Below, piece by piece: positions 11,016 through 25,412 of a stretch of 64,000 bases of DNA. Position 1 is the stretch's first letter. Each line of letters starts with the position of its first letter. The notes below the pieces were generated by a model, which was not told the DNA's origin, did no database searches, and was given only the letters and a program-made list of their open reading frames with translations. Source of the stretch: Rhynchosporium graminicola (taxonomy: Eukaryota; Ascomycota; Leotiomycetes; Helotiales; Ploettnerulaceae); assembly GCA_900074885.1 (NCBI GenBank), contig FJUW01000060.1:124001-188000 (forward strand). Reading direction: 5' to 3'. Position numbers and translations under genes: made by a program.

Positions 11016-11760
11016 TGTCAAAGACCGTACTATATCCATGATTTGGTGGATTGCCCTATGCTTTCTGAGGAAGATAAGTCTATCAATCTCTTGTGGCAAG
11101 AAGCGCAATTATTTCTTGCTGCTGGTACATTGAAGACTGCCACTACGATCTCAGGTTCTCCGATGTATCTCTTGCTGGATAAGCCTAGACTCAATGTGCT
11201 GCTTTGGGAGTTCCAAACTGCTATTTCGAATTTGTGACCCCGCCAAGACAGTCTCACCTGAAGAAACTGCCGTACTTGGTTAGTACATGTCTACTTTGGA
11301 GAGGAATAAATATCATCTGACAGCCATACTCATAGCATGCGGTCCAAGAGACAGCAATGCGCATGTACAGGCGCCTTACACACCACTCTCCGGCCGTCTA
11401 CCCCGAAACTTAGTCCTTGATTCCCGAGCGCTGGCTCACGCTTCCATCCCCATCTTCGCCAACTCAGGTCCCCTCCCTGCCCCCGGGTATCCCACAAGCC
11501 AACCCCAAATACCTCGAGCCATTCTCAAAGTGAAGTCGTACTTTCTTGGCCAACCAATTGCGTATTATGAACTACACATGACGCTAGCAAACGTGTAGAG
11601 GACTTCTGCAAGGCGGGAAAGAGATGAAAATGGCAGGGTTTTAGGGGCGAAGGGAATGGAGCTTTTTGAGACGGACAGGAGAGATACGGACATGAATTGG
11701 ACTTTTGGATTTCCTAGTCCGGAGAGAGGGAGGGGAAACATGTGGCTTGCGCTTGAATGA
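11016..11760 (+). pseudogene. Decayed cytochrome P450, C-terminal half
   Basis: Broken pieces in different frames match the C-terminal half of a fungal P450 in the right order. Near 11085-11150 is the oxygen-binding I helix region (LLWQEAQLFLAAGTLKTATT, with the AGT core). Around 11500-11585 are remains of the heme loop and L helix (FSK-stop-SRTF, then PIAYYELHMTLANV). At about 11645-11760 is the C-terminal strand region (GMELFETDRRDTDMNW, ending at a TGA). Stops and frameshifts separate them, the heme-ligand cysteine position reads Phe, and the N-terminal half is absent. The gene cannot make an active enzyme. The parent was probably a secondary-metabolism type P450 (inference). Confidence 0.75.
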
Positions 11761-12410
11761 GCTCTTGTTTTCTAGTGCGTTTGACAAATCAAAGTTTGTA
11801 CAATTCTTGAAGTGCGACATCAAACGCTCCAACATTCTTCATCGATTTATCGCTTTCGTAAGAGAAGAATTTTTGATGCGACCAGCTCCCAAAAGCATAT
11901 AAAAGCTAGTGACGGATTTTAATCAGACTTGCTCGTAGCAACTCGCCGGAAATTTGCAATTTTGGAATTCATGTGTTAGTCGTGTCAACAAAGAATGTCA
12001 TAGTAACGCCACATGTAGTCGTCAGTTGAAGGGAATTGAATTTACCGGCACCTCAGCCGTACACTGTCCCAAGGATTCAAGCACCGGAACTTCAGAAGAA
12101 GGCCGTTTGTGCCCGTTCTATTGATTGTGGATAGTGAACTATCAAAGCCTTTACGAAAAGTTGTTCAGAAAGCATACTATGAATCAAAGACAATTGTTAT
12201 CCCGATATAACTATTCTTCGTCTTCACTAAGGTCTTTAAATAATAAGAGAAGAAACACCAGCCTAAGCACTCTTGTCGAAGATGAAGAGTTGTATAGCTT
12301 TGTTCAATAAGCAGAAGGAAAAAAAACAAGTCGAGATAAAGCGCACAAGAATCAAGAAGGAATTGAACTTACACTTAAGAAATTGATATAGTAGCTGATA
12401 ATTATGAATA
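11761..12410. other. No recognisable gene
   Basis: Moderately AT-rich DNA with short frames only; no motif, splice structure or repeat is seen before the tandem repeat that follows. Confidence 0.4.
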
Positions 12411-12872
12411 CCCTTTTGCCGATGTATGCGAATAGTCGTAGTTGAATATGAGTGCCCAGGGAACCGTTCAGCGCGTGGATTCCGGCCTAACCAATGACGG
12501 CGCAACCCTGGGGTCATAATGTTGTTAACCCAAGTCTCAACTTAATAGGAACCAAGAGAATACGAGAGAGACCTCTTGCTGATGTATGCGAATAGTGGAT
12601 GTCGATTATGAGTGCCAGGGAACCTTGCAACGCAAGTATTCGGGCTAAACCAGTTAAGGCATACCCCTGGGGTCATAATGTTATCAACCGGAGTCTCTAC
12701 TTGATAGGAACCAAGAGAATACGAAGGCGACCTTTTGTCGATTTTGGCGTATCGATCACAAGTACCCAGGGCGCCTCTCAATAAGATTTTCAAGACCCCA
12801 GTCCCTGGGGTTATGATGTTGCCGATTCAAGTTTCTGTCCGAAGCACCTGGGCCCATGAGAATACGAGAGGG
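12411..12872. repeat. Three imperfect tandem copies of a ~160-bp unit
   Basis: The landmarks GATGTATGCGAATAG (12421, 12581), CCCTGGGGTCATAATGTT (about 12507 and 12667, with a changed copy near 12803) and GAGAATACGA (12556, 12716, 12858) recur with period 160 bp, then about 140 bp in the more diverged third copy. The minus strand stays open across much of the array, giving short repeated peptides, but nothing suggests it is a gene. Confidence 0.85.
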
Positions 12873-14597
12873 CCTTATAGCGAGGTTGATGTTTTCCTTG
12901 AGGAATACTATTGACACGCTATCACAGGTGAGCAGATCCGTTAGTAAACACATGACGCAAAGGATAATCTCGCCATATTTTCTTTTTCTTTGCACTGAAA
13001 AAGATGTTAGTTCATGTTTTCTATAAATAATGATAATTTTGCGCGAACTTCTTGACAAAATACACAAAAACTGCATTACTTTGATACATATATTGTGTTT
13101 CGGGTACGTACCGGCTAAACTTGAGCGAGCCTCCTCGCCGAGCCTGTGCGGTTGGCAGCCGCACGACAGTCGCGATTACCTCGAAGAGAAGATATGAGTA
13201 ATCATTCAAATTTCTTTTTGCATAGCTGTAGCTCTGCGGATACTTTGTTTCGTGACATGAGGACGTATTGGCCTCTTCTTGTTGATGCGCAAGCCACAAG
13301 ATGTTAGCTTCTTGAGAACACGCTGAAAGCAAGATCATTCCTGACATGTCTAACTTCAGCGACAATTCCAAGGCTTCTAGAGTCCCACACACTTTGTCAT
13401 ATACTGAGAACTCAATCATCAGACCTTGCAACTCTTTGTTTGGATCTACATCCTAACGCTACCAGAAACAAAATGTAACTCGCTATAAAGAAGCCTGTAG
13501 ACGCGTCGTGATTCAAAATTGAAGCGGCTCGAGAGTGGCATACATATTCTTCTATCACTCTTTGGGATATTCGGACCGACTCTTTTTGCAGCTGAAGTAA
13601 TGAGTTTTGCGTCAGACGTTACAATTCCGCATTGTTGACCATATATTGAAACAATTCCTACCTCCTTTACTTCAACTCGATACTTTGAAACACTTGATGA
13701 ATGATTTGAAATACAGCTTACAAATCGTGGTATCGAAGCTGTATTGGGCTCAAAATATGAGGATCCCGGGCGACCACATCTGTGCGGTTGAGGGGGGGGG
13801 GNGGGGGGGCAATGTTTACTTTTAAGCGAGGTCACGTTACGAGGCAGCGTGGTCAAACGCGTAATGTCGGCAGATCTGGTGTCAGCTACGTCGCGGGAGG
13901 ATCATCAATCAAATAAATCGACGCAGCTTCTATATAGAGATTTACTGATCTTCCAAACGCTCATTTGTCGGCCTGCCGCTGCTCTACTTGGTGATTCAAA
14001 CACTGCGCACGAATTATGGTCTACTCCCTTTACCAGCTGGTATTTCAACAAGTGACACCAAAAGGAAAAAGTCGTGCCTGCAATGCGCTTTTTGAATCGC
14101 GCAAGCAAAGATGACGGTGTTACGTCAGCATTTTACTCAGCTTGGCAGCGTCTTTGATGCCTGTGGTGCAGTATGTGGACGAGCGGTCAACGAATATGGT
14201 GACTTTTGAAAGTGTGTGATTGCTTACGAAGCAGCATTTTATCCCGTTCCACATGTTCTTCTCGCAATTGGTAGCTTGATAGTGCTGATGTCTTAACAAC
14301 CACATAATCAATCTTTTGATAACATCCAAGCGGCGCAGGAACATCGATCCGAAGACACACGCAACACTTAGGCGCTAAGTGTGAGGTAGTGCGAGTTTCT
14401 ATTATGAGCATCATCAAATTTCTGATGCTACCTTACGATAATATGTCGTAGGAGTGATATAACAGCTTGAGATCGCCCTATTTGGGAGATATTCTCTTTC
14501 TTGGTAGTTTCCAACAACTTTCCAATTCACCATCTCCGTAAACATTCATCTTCCAATGGGTCCATAAACCTAAACCTAACACAACTTTTCCTCAGAA
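12873..14597. other. No confident gene; contains two unrecognised minus-strand open frames and a sequence ambiguity
   Basis: Minus-strand frames of 136 codons lie at 13021-13431 and 13446-13856. Neither shows a recognisable domain, and the second runs through the poly-G stretch with an undetermined base at 13802, so its frame is uncertain. They might be remains of one gene, but no family resemblance supports this. Confidence 0.3.
13792..13809. other. Poly-G run with an undetermined base
   Basis: Ten G, one N at 13802, then seven G. The true length of the run is unknown, so any reading frame crossing it is unreliable. Confidence 0.95.
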
Positions 14598-15651
14598 TGA
14601 AAGATTCTTCCAATTTTGACAGCAAATATCCTATTTGTCGGGGCTACTGTTGGGCAAGGAGGAAGCGTAGTCACAATCTTTTTACAAGATGGTGCATAGA
14701 ACGGTAGATCTATCACTCAGAATGTCAACAGTACCAAAGCAAAAGCACTTGAAGCGCGTGGCGTTAATTTTAGTCGTTGCCAACCCCGATAAAATCGATT
14801 CTCTCGTCGCAGCTTTCAAGGTAAGTCTCATGCTCGAATGCCTGTCTTTGATGAACTAACAAATGGAAGCATGAAAATATCGTAAATGTTGTGACGGACT
14901 TGTCTGAGCCATTCGCAACCAAAGGACCAGAGGAAGCTATCAAGACCGATACCAAGCAAGGGCATCAATTTCGCCCAAGGCCACTACAGCTACTCCAACC
15001 TTGAAGCACTACAAATAGTCGACGCTTGCCAACCAAGGAATAATCTCCAACGGGAAAGCATGCTTCCTCATTTCGCTGGCAAGAATATCATGGACGACCT
15101 TATCAAGTATGACCACGAACTCGTCGCCAAGACCACGTTCTTCAGCAATACCTGATAAGCAAGCAATCTGCCTTTCTCGAGGTTCTAGCCACACTTTTTG
15201 GTAATTCGCCATCAAAAATTCATCAGTGTTATACTGACGAGTCTTCAGAAAACCTCCGGCAGATATGACTGGCTCCAGCCAGGCTCTCCAAACACCAATT
15301 CTAGGTTTCGGGGATCTAAGCAACAATATCGGAGCATTCGCCCTGGCTATCGCGCAGACACCCGATCTGGAAAATTAGTTCTTGACTCAGTTGTATTTAC
15401 CAATGCTGGAAGTTTGCTGAGTTCATGGAGCAAAGTGACCAGGAAGGAGGCCGAGTACGTCCAAATCACACTCGCCGACTCTGATCGATTTTTGCCTTTA
15501 TGGGGGAACTCAAATGAGCGCCATGCTTGTATATTGGGAAGAACATGGAGATAGGGGATGGTCTGGGGAGGAGCTGGTTATGAAGAGACAGTTGAGTCTA
15601 GGAAATTCTCCTTTTGTCACTATCAAGCAGGCATTCAAGACTTTTGGTTAG
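14598..15651 (+). pseudogene. NmrA-like family (NAD(P)-binding) pseudogene
   Basis: The Rossmann start ILFVGATVGQGGSVV at about 14624-14668 is typical of fungal NmrA-like proteins, which bind NAD(P) and act as redox-sensing regulators or reductases. It is followed by LEARGVN, then in a shifted frame VVANPDKIDSLVAAFK, then a normal-looking intron (GTAAGT at 14820 to an AG near 14870) and HENIVNVVTDLSEPF. Further on come FAGKNIMDDLIKYDHELVAKTTFF, GKLVLDSVVFTNAGSLLSSW, KEAEYVQITLA and a C-terminal GWSGEEL...FVTIKQAFKTFG ending with TAG at 15649. The order is that of an intact gene, but an early TAG (14697), several frameshifts and further stops break it. Confidence 0.75.
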
Positions 15652-17744
15652 GAGTTGTCATTTGCATTCGTTAATGCTCTCTAGAAGAGAATTGGCCAGA
15701 CGCTGTAATGTACGCAAGAATTAAAGGACTACCTTATTTATCAAACGATCAAGCGTTCAAGTTAAAATCCTTCTGTTTAATCAGCCTTATGCACGGTGGC
15801 TGAGAAGACTTTCACGTTAGTGTAGTCTTTAAATCTAGATCACAACGCCGTCTAGACCGATATCGTAGAGTAATTGGCTCTTCTTGTGTAGCTTGCTCAT
15901 GTCCAGGAGGAGAGCTGATTTCATGTTCAGAGCTGAAAGCGAATACTTCATTGTGTGGAGCGACGTAGTACACCGAACAAAACTCAATCATGCGACTCCC
16001 ATAACGCGCATACATCCCCTGGCAAATGAAAACCGTTCAGGTCCAAGAATTCTTTAGCTATATCGCATTACTTGAAGCAAAGTAACAATTTTTCTTTTCT
16101 ATTTCACCACGAGACATGTCCAAAATGGAGCGCACCTGCACAGCTGGACCTCTCTAAGCTCTCCTACCACTCTCCGGAGTATCATGCGCCGATCGAATCA
16201 CAAGGTTATTTTACCGAGCCTCGCTGAAATAACCGCCTCAAACCGAAATCAAAATTTGTCAATCCTATATAGAGTCTGCGGTTAATGCTCGGTGGAGAAA
16301 AATTATAGGCCGGATGACCATAGGATGAGATGAGCTTGGTTGACAAGCGAAAGGACATAGGACTGAGTTGGAGCGAAAGAAATCACCTAGCACTCAAAAT
16401 GATCTTGGAGCTGAAGGAAGATATTCCTGAGAGGAGGCTGCATATTCCAGAGCCCTATACAAACACATCGGATTCCGTCGGAACATGATCCGGTTACAGA
16501 AACCTTTATTGCCTTTGATCGGCAATACGCTTCCATTGACCGGCAAACGCCTTGTGTTGTCATCGTGCATCAAGGCTTACCGATTGAGACTATTAATGAT
16601 CTAACGCGAATCCGATGTCAAGTCGGGTGCTGATAATCTGTATGATCTGCGCAGGGGTGTGCTATGAGTAAATCGAGTTATTGCTGGACAGATTCTGAAA
16701 GGTTGGCAGCACGGTGCTACTCAGTTCTTCTTACAATTTACGTAGATATTTTGGATTGTATCAGATGATTCCGGATGGTTCAAGAGGGAAGGAATTGATG
16801 AATTGAAAGCAGAGGCAAGATTAATGTAGTAGAATGCTAAAAATCGGCTTGAAGTTACAGGAAAGAGTATTGAAGCTGGTATCGAAGCCTTGGTTAGAGT
16901 TGTATTTGAGGTATAGACAGTATTAAGAGGAAAAAATAAAGGTTTCGGTATTGATGACACGAGTAAGGCAAAGCTGATTAAGAGAGTGACTTCTGAGTGC
17001 TCAGTTTCACTGCTTTGGTAGGGGTGACATGTTATGAGATAAGAGAAATAAGAAATGGCCAGCGAATCGCGACGATAACGAGACGCTCGTGTGACTAGAT
17101 ATCCACGGTTGGGTCTAGCAATCGTAAATTCGTCGGCAGATTTTGGAATATTCATATATCATGGATCTCTTCTCGGCCCGCTATCCATGACTATAGCGTC
17201 TAATGTGGTCTTGAGGAGGGGGGGACGTTGAATTGACCTCAGGTTCAGTTTCGTTTACGTGAGAGGTAAAGTAGCGAGCAATATCGATAGAGGTTGCACG
17301 TATTTGGCCTGAACTTTTGCTATATTTCGCTGGTGAGAGGATGGACTTGGATGGCTACGATTCATTTGCTTTGCAGTGGTGGGGAGGATGAAAGGGAGGC
17401 GTAAGCGCGGTATAAGCGAGGCGTCAAGAGCTTTTAAAATACATCGAAGACAAAGCTGTCGTGTCGATGTCGAAAACGTAGCGTTGAAGATAAAGGTACT
17501 AACCGGAGTCCAAGGGATTGAAGAAATCCATGATAGAGATCATAAGATCTATCGAGATGAAGGTGCAGATTAAGATACCGCAACTTAGGAGTGAAAAGGA
17601 GGAGCCTGGAACACCCAATTTCTAGATCTGTAGAGACTGTACGCAGTGTGATTAGTTTTAGAGATAATTGTTAGAGATAGCAAATATTTAGTCAATCAGC
17701 CACGACTTGATGCACTATAGCTCGCTACGAACACTTGAAGATTG

Positions 17745-17882
17745 TTAATTTTAGGGGATGATGATGATGATGATAGTAATTTGGGTCCAGTCGGAGGTAG
17801 GCTCAAAGCCTATCTCCTGAGCCTCCCGAAGGGCATAGGGACGTGTCTAGCTAGGGTCTCATTCTATTAATTTTAGGGGATG
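17745..17882. repeat. 16-bp direct repeats flanking a short hairpin-bearing segment
   Basis: TTAATTTTAGGGGATG occurs at 17745-17760 and again, identical, at 17867-17882. The 106 bp between contain an 11-bp stem (17793-17803 with 17807-17817, 10 of 11 pairs, 3-nt loop). This could be a small insertion with a duplicated target or a local duplication. Confidence 0.5.
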
Positions 17883-18106
17883 GACATGAGCCAGTGTGTT
17901 TTTGCAGATAGCGCGAAGTGGTAGATGGTATGTAAATCTGCGGCATGCATAAGAGGAGGCTGAAGTGAAGCTTTCGTAATTGGATACCTCTTATCATGTA
18001 TGAAGAGAAGAATTATTTATATTGCTGTGTACTGGGTTCTTTGATATGACAGGTTAGAACTCTCTACAGGTGGGATGTTCATGGGTAGTGGGGTTGAGTT
18101 ATAGAT

Positions 18107-18200
18107 CCTAAACTCTAAAACTTAAAATGTCGAATGTTACAATAGGTTCAAACACTAAAATTCAAACCAAACCCTAAACTCTAAACTCTAACTTTAAATC
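18107..18200. repeat. Degenerate telomere-like motifs (CCCTAAACTCTAAACTCTAA)
   Basis: Between 18107 and 18200 there are several CTAAA/CCCTAA-like units, best at 18172-18191. They resemble decayed copies of CCCTAA/CCCTAAA telomere repeats but no long perfect array is present, so an AT-rich simple sequence is as likely. Confidence 0.3.
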
Positions 18201-19428
18201 CTGAAGATAGTGGCTTTGTACTTAATCTCTTCTGGACAAATCTGCTATATTTCAGTCGCTTGACAGTGATTGTCGTTTGCTGACCTATTTTTTCTCTCTT
18301 TTTTTCCCAAGACTTCAACGCCCCTCCTCCTAGCGACAGCTACAAACGTACTTATCCCTTGAAGCTCATCCCACCGTTCAAAGTCCTCGTGGCAGGCCCG
18401 GTGACTCCCTCAACATTGATCCCTGCGTACCCTGACTCGCACTCTCTCTTTCGCAATGCTTTGCACCAAACGCATTGCTTCTCAACACATCACGTTGATC
18501 AATCCTCTCATATGTAGCCGTAACGCTATGTCAGAGGGCGAATAGGCATAACTGAGGGAGATGCGCAATATTTCTTGGTTGTGTTATCAGCCCACCAGGA
18601 AGACTCTTTGGAGCATCTTTACTGTATGAAAAGCTTAGTAATCTATAATTCTAGATGCGAAGTGTTTGTCAGCTCCTTCGCGCCCGCATGTCAACAGACC
18701 CTTGGATCCTAGTGTATATGGCGGCTCTAAATCCTTACATTTATCAGACACTTGATGGGTTTCGCCTCTCACCAAAGTTCATTCCGAAGCCAATCACGAT
18801 AGTCCGACTCCAACCGAAACGGAAGACTACTCTTCCAGAGCCACGTGATCTCGGACATGTCTCGGGGAATTCTTGACGTCTTATCTCTCCAGGAGATTCG
18901 GTGGCAGGCAACAAGCTCTGGACAGCTTCCGGGAGGTCTACATTTGAAATCCAACATCTTCCAGAGACCTTATGCACTCCGAGTTGCTCCGTTCGCTAAG
19001 CTCTATTTGTGTTTACTGATCTCGGCATATCCAAAGGCGTGGTGAAAGTACTACTACTGACTGGTACGAAGAAGTACTTGGGTATTATTCAAGCACGCCA
19101 CACAGATCCTAGATGATGAGCACGATCTTTGGGGAGTATACTCCAGCGTATTGAACTGCTTAGAACTCACCATCGACCAATTGAAACACACGCAACCCAT
19201 TGCGGTTGTTCTAATTGGTTGATGTGATGGGTCATCCATCCTCAGACGCCTAGACGTACAATGCCGAAATAGTGGGGCTGGCTGACATAATCGAGGCTCG
19301 TACTATGTATTTGCAGGGGCAAGCAAGCTATTTGGGTTCGGTCGGGTGCGGGGTAAGGTTTGTTAACATGCTTCCCTCACCCGGAAGTACTGTACTTTTC
19401 CCCACTCCCCGCTTGCATTTTAGGTTAA

Positions 19429-21963
<2,535 letters not shown>

Positions 21964-24080
21964 GGGATGAGTGATGAATGACGAGTGAGGTGGCGGGAAT
22001 GCATGTATGCTCATGAAAAACTGGTATTTTGTTGGTTTAGAAAGGTTATGCTAAACGTTATCTTCTATCTAATGATTCAACATTGTCCTTGTCGCTCCAT
22101 GCTTAGATGATAAATGTGAGCCCGAACTGTTCCATGACTCCCTTTCTATATCGTTCATTGGTATGAGGGATATTTAATAACGGGTAAATGAAATACAGGC
22201 ACGGCGTTGGCAACTATATTGTGCATATTGTGCATATGACCGATTCAGATACCCCCCAGCTATGTTCCTATTCCTCTTATATTCCTTTGCAATCCAGGCC
22301 AACCCGACCCAACCCAATTCCTTCTCTTCTGTTTCCGTCCAATTTATCTGATCCGTCTATTTATTCTCTTCTACTAAGCTATTCATCCTACTCGGATCTA
22401 TATCCGTTCTCGGCTGCGTCTGCGTCTGCGTCTTTAGCTGGCTGTGTAAATGAGGAATTCAAGAAATGTGAGAGATACCTCTGGAATGGATATGGGTGTG
22501 TATATAGGCAGGTAGATATAGTAGTCATAAGTATCTCAATCAAGTCGTCTTTCTTGAGGATTTTGCTGACTGATTCTGATTTGAATTTTTAGACTTCTGC
22601 CACCCACTGTCGGTGGGTGGGTTGGTAGGTAGGTAGGTAGGTAGGTAGATGGATAGATGGATAGATGGATAGATGGTATGAGAAATAGAAAATCATGGAA
22701 GGATCTAGGGATCCTGGGATATTTGCTGAAGGGATGAAGGGAGGGAAGGGTAGATAGTTAGTAAGTAGATGGGTAGGTTCATGATATCTAGTACCACATC
22801 ACAAGAATAACATCCTTCATCATGAGTAAGATTTTCTTCGCCTGAAAATTTTTAACCACATGAAGTACTGGAATTGTTTTTGTGATTGTGAGTCTGATAC
22901 GTTTCTACAGTGGCTTATTCTAGTTGGTTTTATTCATATTATGAGCCATAAAATCTACCATCTACAGGGGATAGGTATTATCCGGGTTTTCATGAAGTCT
23001 CGTGGTTAAACAATTTTTGACAGCGCGTCTTGAGAAATTGAAGAGTGGGTTTGAGGTGTTAAGATGAGGTGAGATGGCTAGGGTCTGAGTGTGTTTTCAA
23101 TTGGTACTATATGTATTATCTGAAATTTATTATTTGAAGAATATTATTACACTGAATAAAACACACATAGAAAGCCCTCGAAACGCTCCAAGTATGTTTG
23201 TTGTATAAGAAGGAAAGATAGGACGGAACTTGTATAATCTTCGAGATGTGTGGATCGATCGATGGAGACCTTTTTTTTTTTCCTTTCACAATTCTGTTAT
23301 AACCTTTGTTATATGCTTACTGTTCGAAGCGGGAGATGTGATGTCGTACTTTACCTATTGTGATTTACATGGATAAGTGACTTAGTAGCTGGTGAAATGC
23401 ATGGTTAGATGATTGCTTGACGATTGAATTTTTAGGATTTTTATTGGAAAATTGAGAGGATGTTTATGTTGTGTTATTGTGTGTGAAAGAAGGAAGGGGA
23501 GGGGAGTCTTGAATCGGTTTGGGGCGAGATGAGATAAGATGAGGTGGATGAGATGAGATGCTGTGGTCTTGGCATTGCGGGGTTTATTATTCTGTTGTGT
23601 TGTGTTTAGCATAGGATAGATTATATACATAAACATAGCTGATACGGACGTGGGTTGGTGAGATCTTTACTTATCATTATATATGTTAGAATACGGTATA
23701 GGTATCTTCTTGTCGCACGCTTATCGTGCGTAGCTTAGGTATGATATTTTTGATGTATATTAACGTCATAAACAGCCATTGCTCCTGAGTCTCTTTAGGG
23801 GAGTGATGTGGTTGGGGAGGGGAAGTGTGAGAGTGTAACCATTTGAGGATGTGAGGTAGGAAGTGCGTGAAAGTGTCTCAAGGAATTTAAAGAAAGAAAG
23901 TATGCTTGGAGATCTGGAAATTTGGAAAAAAAAATACGTGTTAGTGCGCTGTCTGGGGCTGTGAGAGCATATGAGAGGTTTGGGAGAGGATGATAATGAT
24001 GATGAATTACAATACAAGGCAAGGCCAAGCAGACTCATATTCGGCGAAGAGAACACTTCTCAACCTGCTCTTCGGTTAAC
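21964..24080. other. Gene-free, simple-sequence-rich region
   Basis: Downstream of the catalase-peroxidase gene no coding sequence is recognised. The DNA is purine/pyrimidine-skewed with many GATG- and GTAG-type tracts and short poly-T runs (for example 23271-23281). A minus-strand frame of 96 codons at 23766-24056 has a low-complexity composition and is not believed. Confidence 0.5.
22600..22676. repeat. Microsatellite (GTAG)n then (GATGGATA)n with a small hairpin
   Basis: A hairpin CCACCCAC...GTGGGTGG at about 22600-22620 is followed by six or so GTAG units (to about 22647) and then by repeated GATGGATA units to about 22676. Confidence 0.85.
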
Positions 24081-25412
24081 TTTAGAATTTTTGGAATTAT
24101 TAGGGACTCGGTACAGCAGGTCAGTACCACCAAGGTGGACCTACTAGCAACTTAAACACCGCGACATAATCTCGGGATAGCGTTTTGCTTTCTTTTCTGA
24201 TGTAACCCAAATGTTCATTCCTTGAATCCGCACTATAATCGCAGGTACTAATAAAATTCTTATCTTATTCAGCTCGTTCAATATAGCCCTGATCAAGATA
24301 TATATACTAGAAAATCATATTTGCTTCGTGATTTCCTCAACACAAGAAATACTATCCGGCTATAACTATACTATTACCTTATAAAAATTCACAGAATAGA
24401 TCCCTAGGACCCCAGCGTTTCCTTTCAGTATAAATACTAGTCATTTGCGAAATTTATACCTTCACCGGCTCTTAAAAAGTAGAAGAATATAAGTTGTATT
24501 CGTACAAATTCTTTTCTCGGCTATAATTCGCTTAATTCTAACATCCTAATGTACTACCTTAAATGTGATCGAAGTATATGGCTCTACCACCATCTCTCGC
24601 TCAGATCGACGTCAGAATCAAAATTAGGAGATTAAGCTGACTCTTAATTGCTCTCTTGATCAGTATTCTCCTCCACTTCTAAGCTCATAAGAAGAGGTAA
24701 ATTCAAGGTAGCCTGAAAGCAGAGCCACCGGCTACGAACAGGTCGCTGAGAAGATAATTGAGAATATGAGGCCCTCTTATTGATTTGAGACATAAACTTA
24801 GTTATTTAGCTCGTACGTCGTAGTATGGAGTGATCTGCATAAAGGTTTAGATAGACCTGGGAAAAGAGACGTGGCCTGACAGCAATTTTTAGGACGTGAT
24901 TTAGAACCTCATCGATACATCCCGATGCTAAGATTCCGTCAAAGGTACACCCAGCGTAAATGTTCAGGCCATAAAAACTATCATATAATAAGATATAACT
25001 ATTGTAAAGTTATGTTGAACTTGTTGACTAGTCTATAGCATATTTTTCTATGAAAAATAAGTCAGATAGTTCAGAGCTCGAATTTATAGTCAAGTATATA
25101 GGGGCAAAAGGTCGTGTCCAAGTTAATAGTATGTCCAGATTAGTAGTATTGAGCTGTAGGGTAGGTCGGTGATTTCCTTTTCTTTCGAAATCTTGCAACA
25201 GACGAGTGGTAATGTCATCAAGTTTTCTTGTGACTTTATAAATGTCCTATAACACTTTCGAGGCTTTGGCTACTGCATATTTTATATTTCGCAAATTAAT
25301 ACTTTAAAGACACACCATTGGTTGATCAGTTAATTCTGATAGAACAAATTTTACTTCATCGGTCAAGAATTGGATCCACTTCGATGGTCATTTCCATTAA
25401 ATCGGAGGTAGG
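24081..25412. other. AT-rich, mutated DNA without recognisable coding sequence
   Basis: This stretch lies between simple-sequence DNA and the end of the hAT transposase remnant. It may hold the 3' end of the hAT element or older repeats. No element terminus or open frame can be defined. Confidence 0.4.

Noticed and set aside
12542..12793. Repeat-peptide minus-strand frame
   Set aside because: It is produced by the tandem repeat and ends in it; no start context or conserved domain.
15009..15326. A 105-codon minus-strand open frame with protein-like look
   Set aside because: It lies antisense to the recognisable middle part of the NmrA-like pseudogene, whose plus-strand pieces match the family in order.
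16721..17155. A 144-codon minus-strand frame with hydrophobic parts
   Set aside because: The composition is low in charged residues and no family is seen; the plus strand shows equally good protein-like pieces, so the strand is undecided and neither is called a gene.
23766..24056. A 96-codon minus-strand frame
   Set aside because: Simple-sequence composition rich in Ser, Leu and Pro, as given by the purine-rich DNA of the region.
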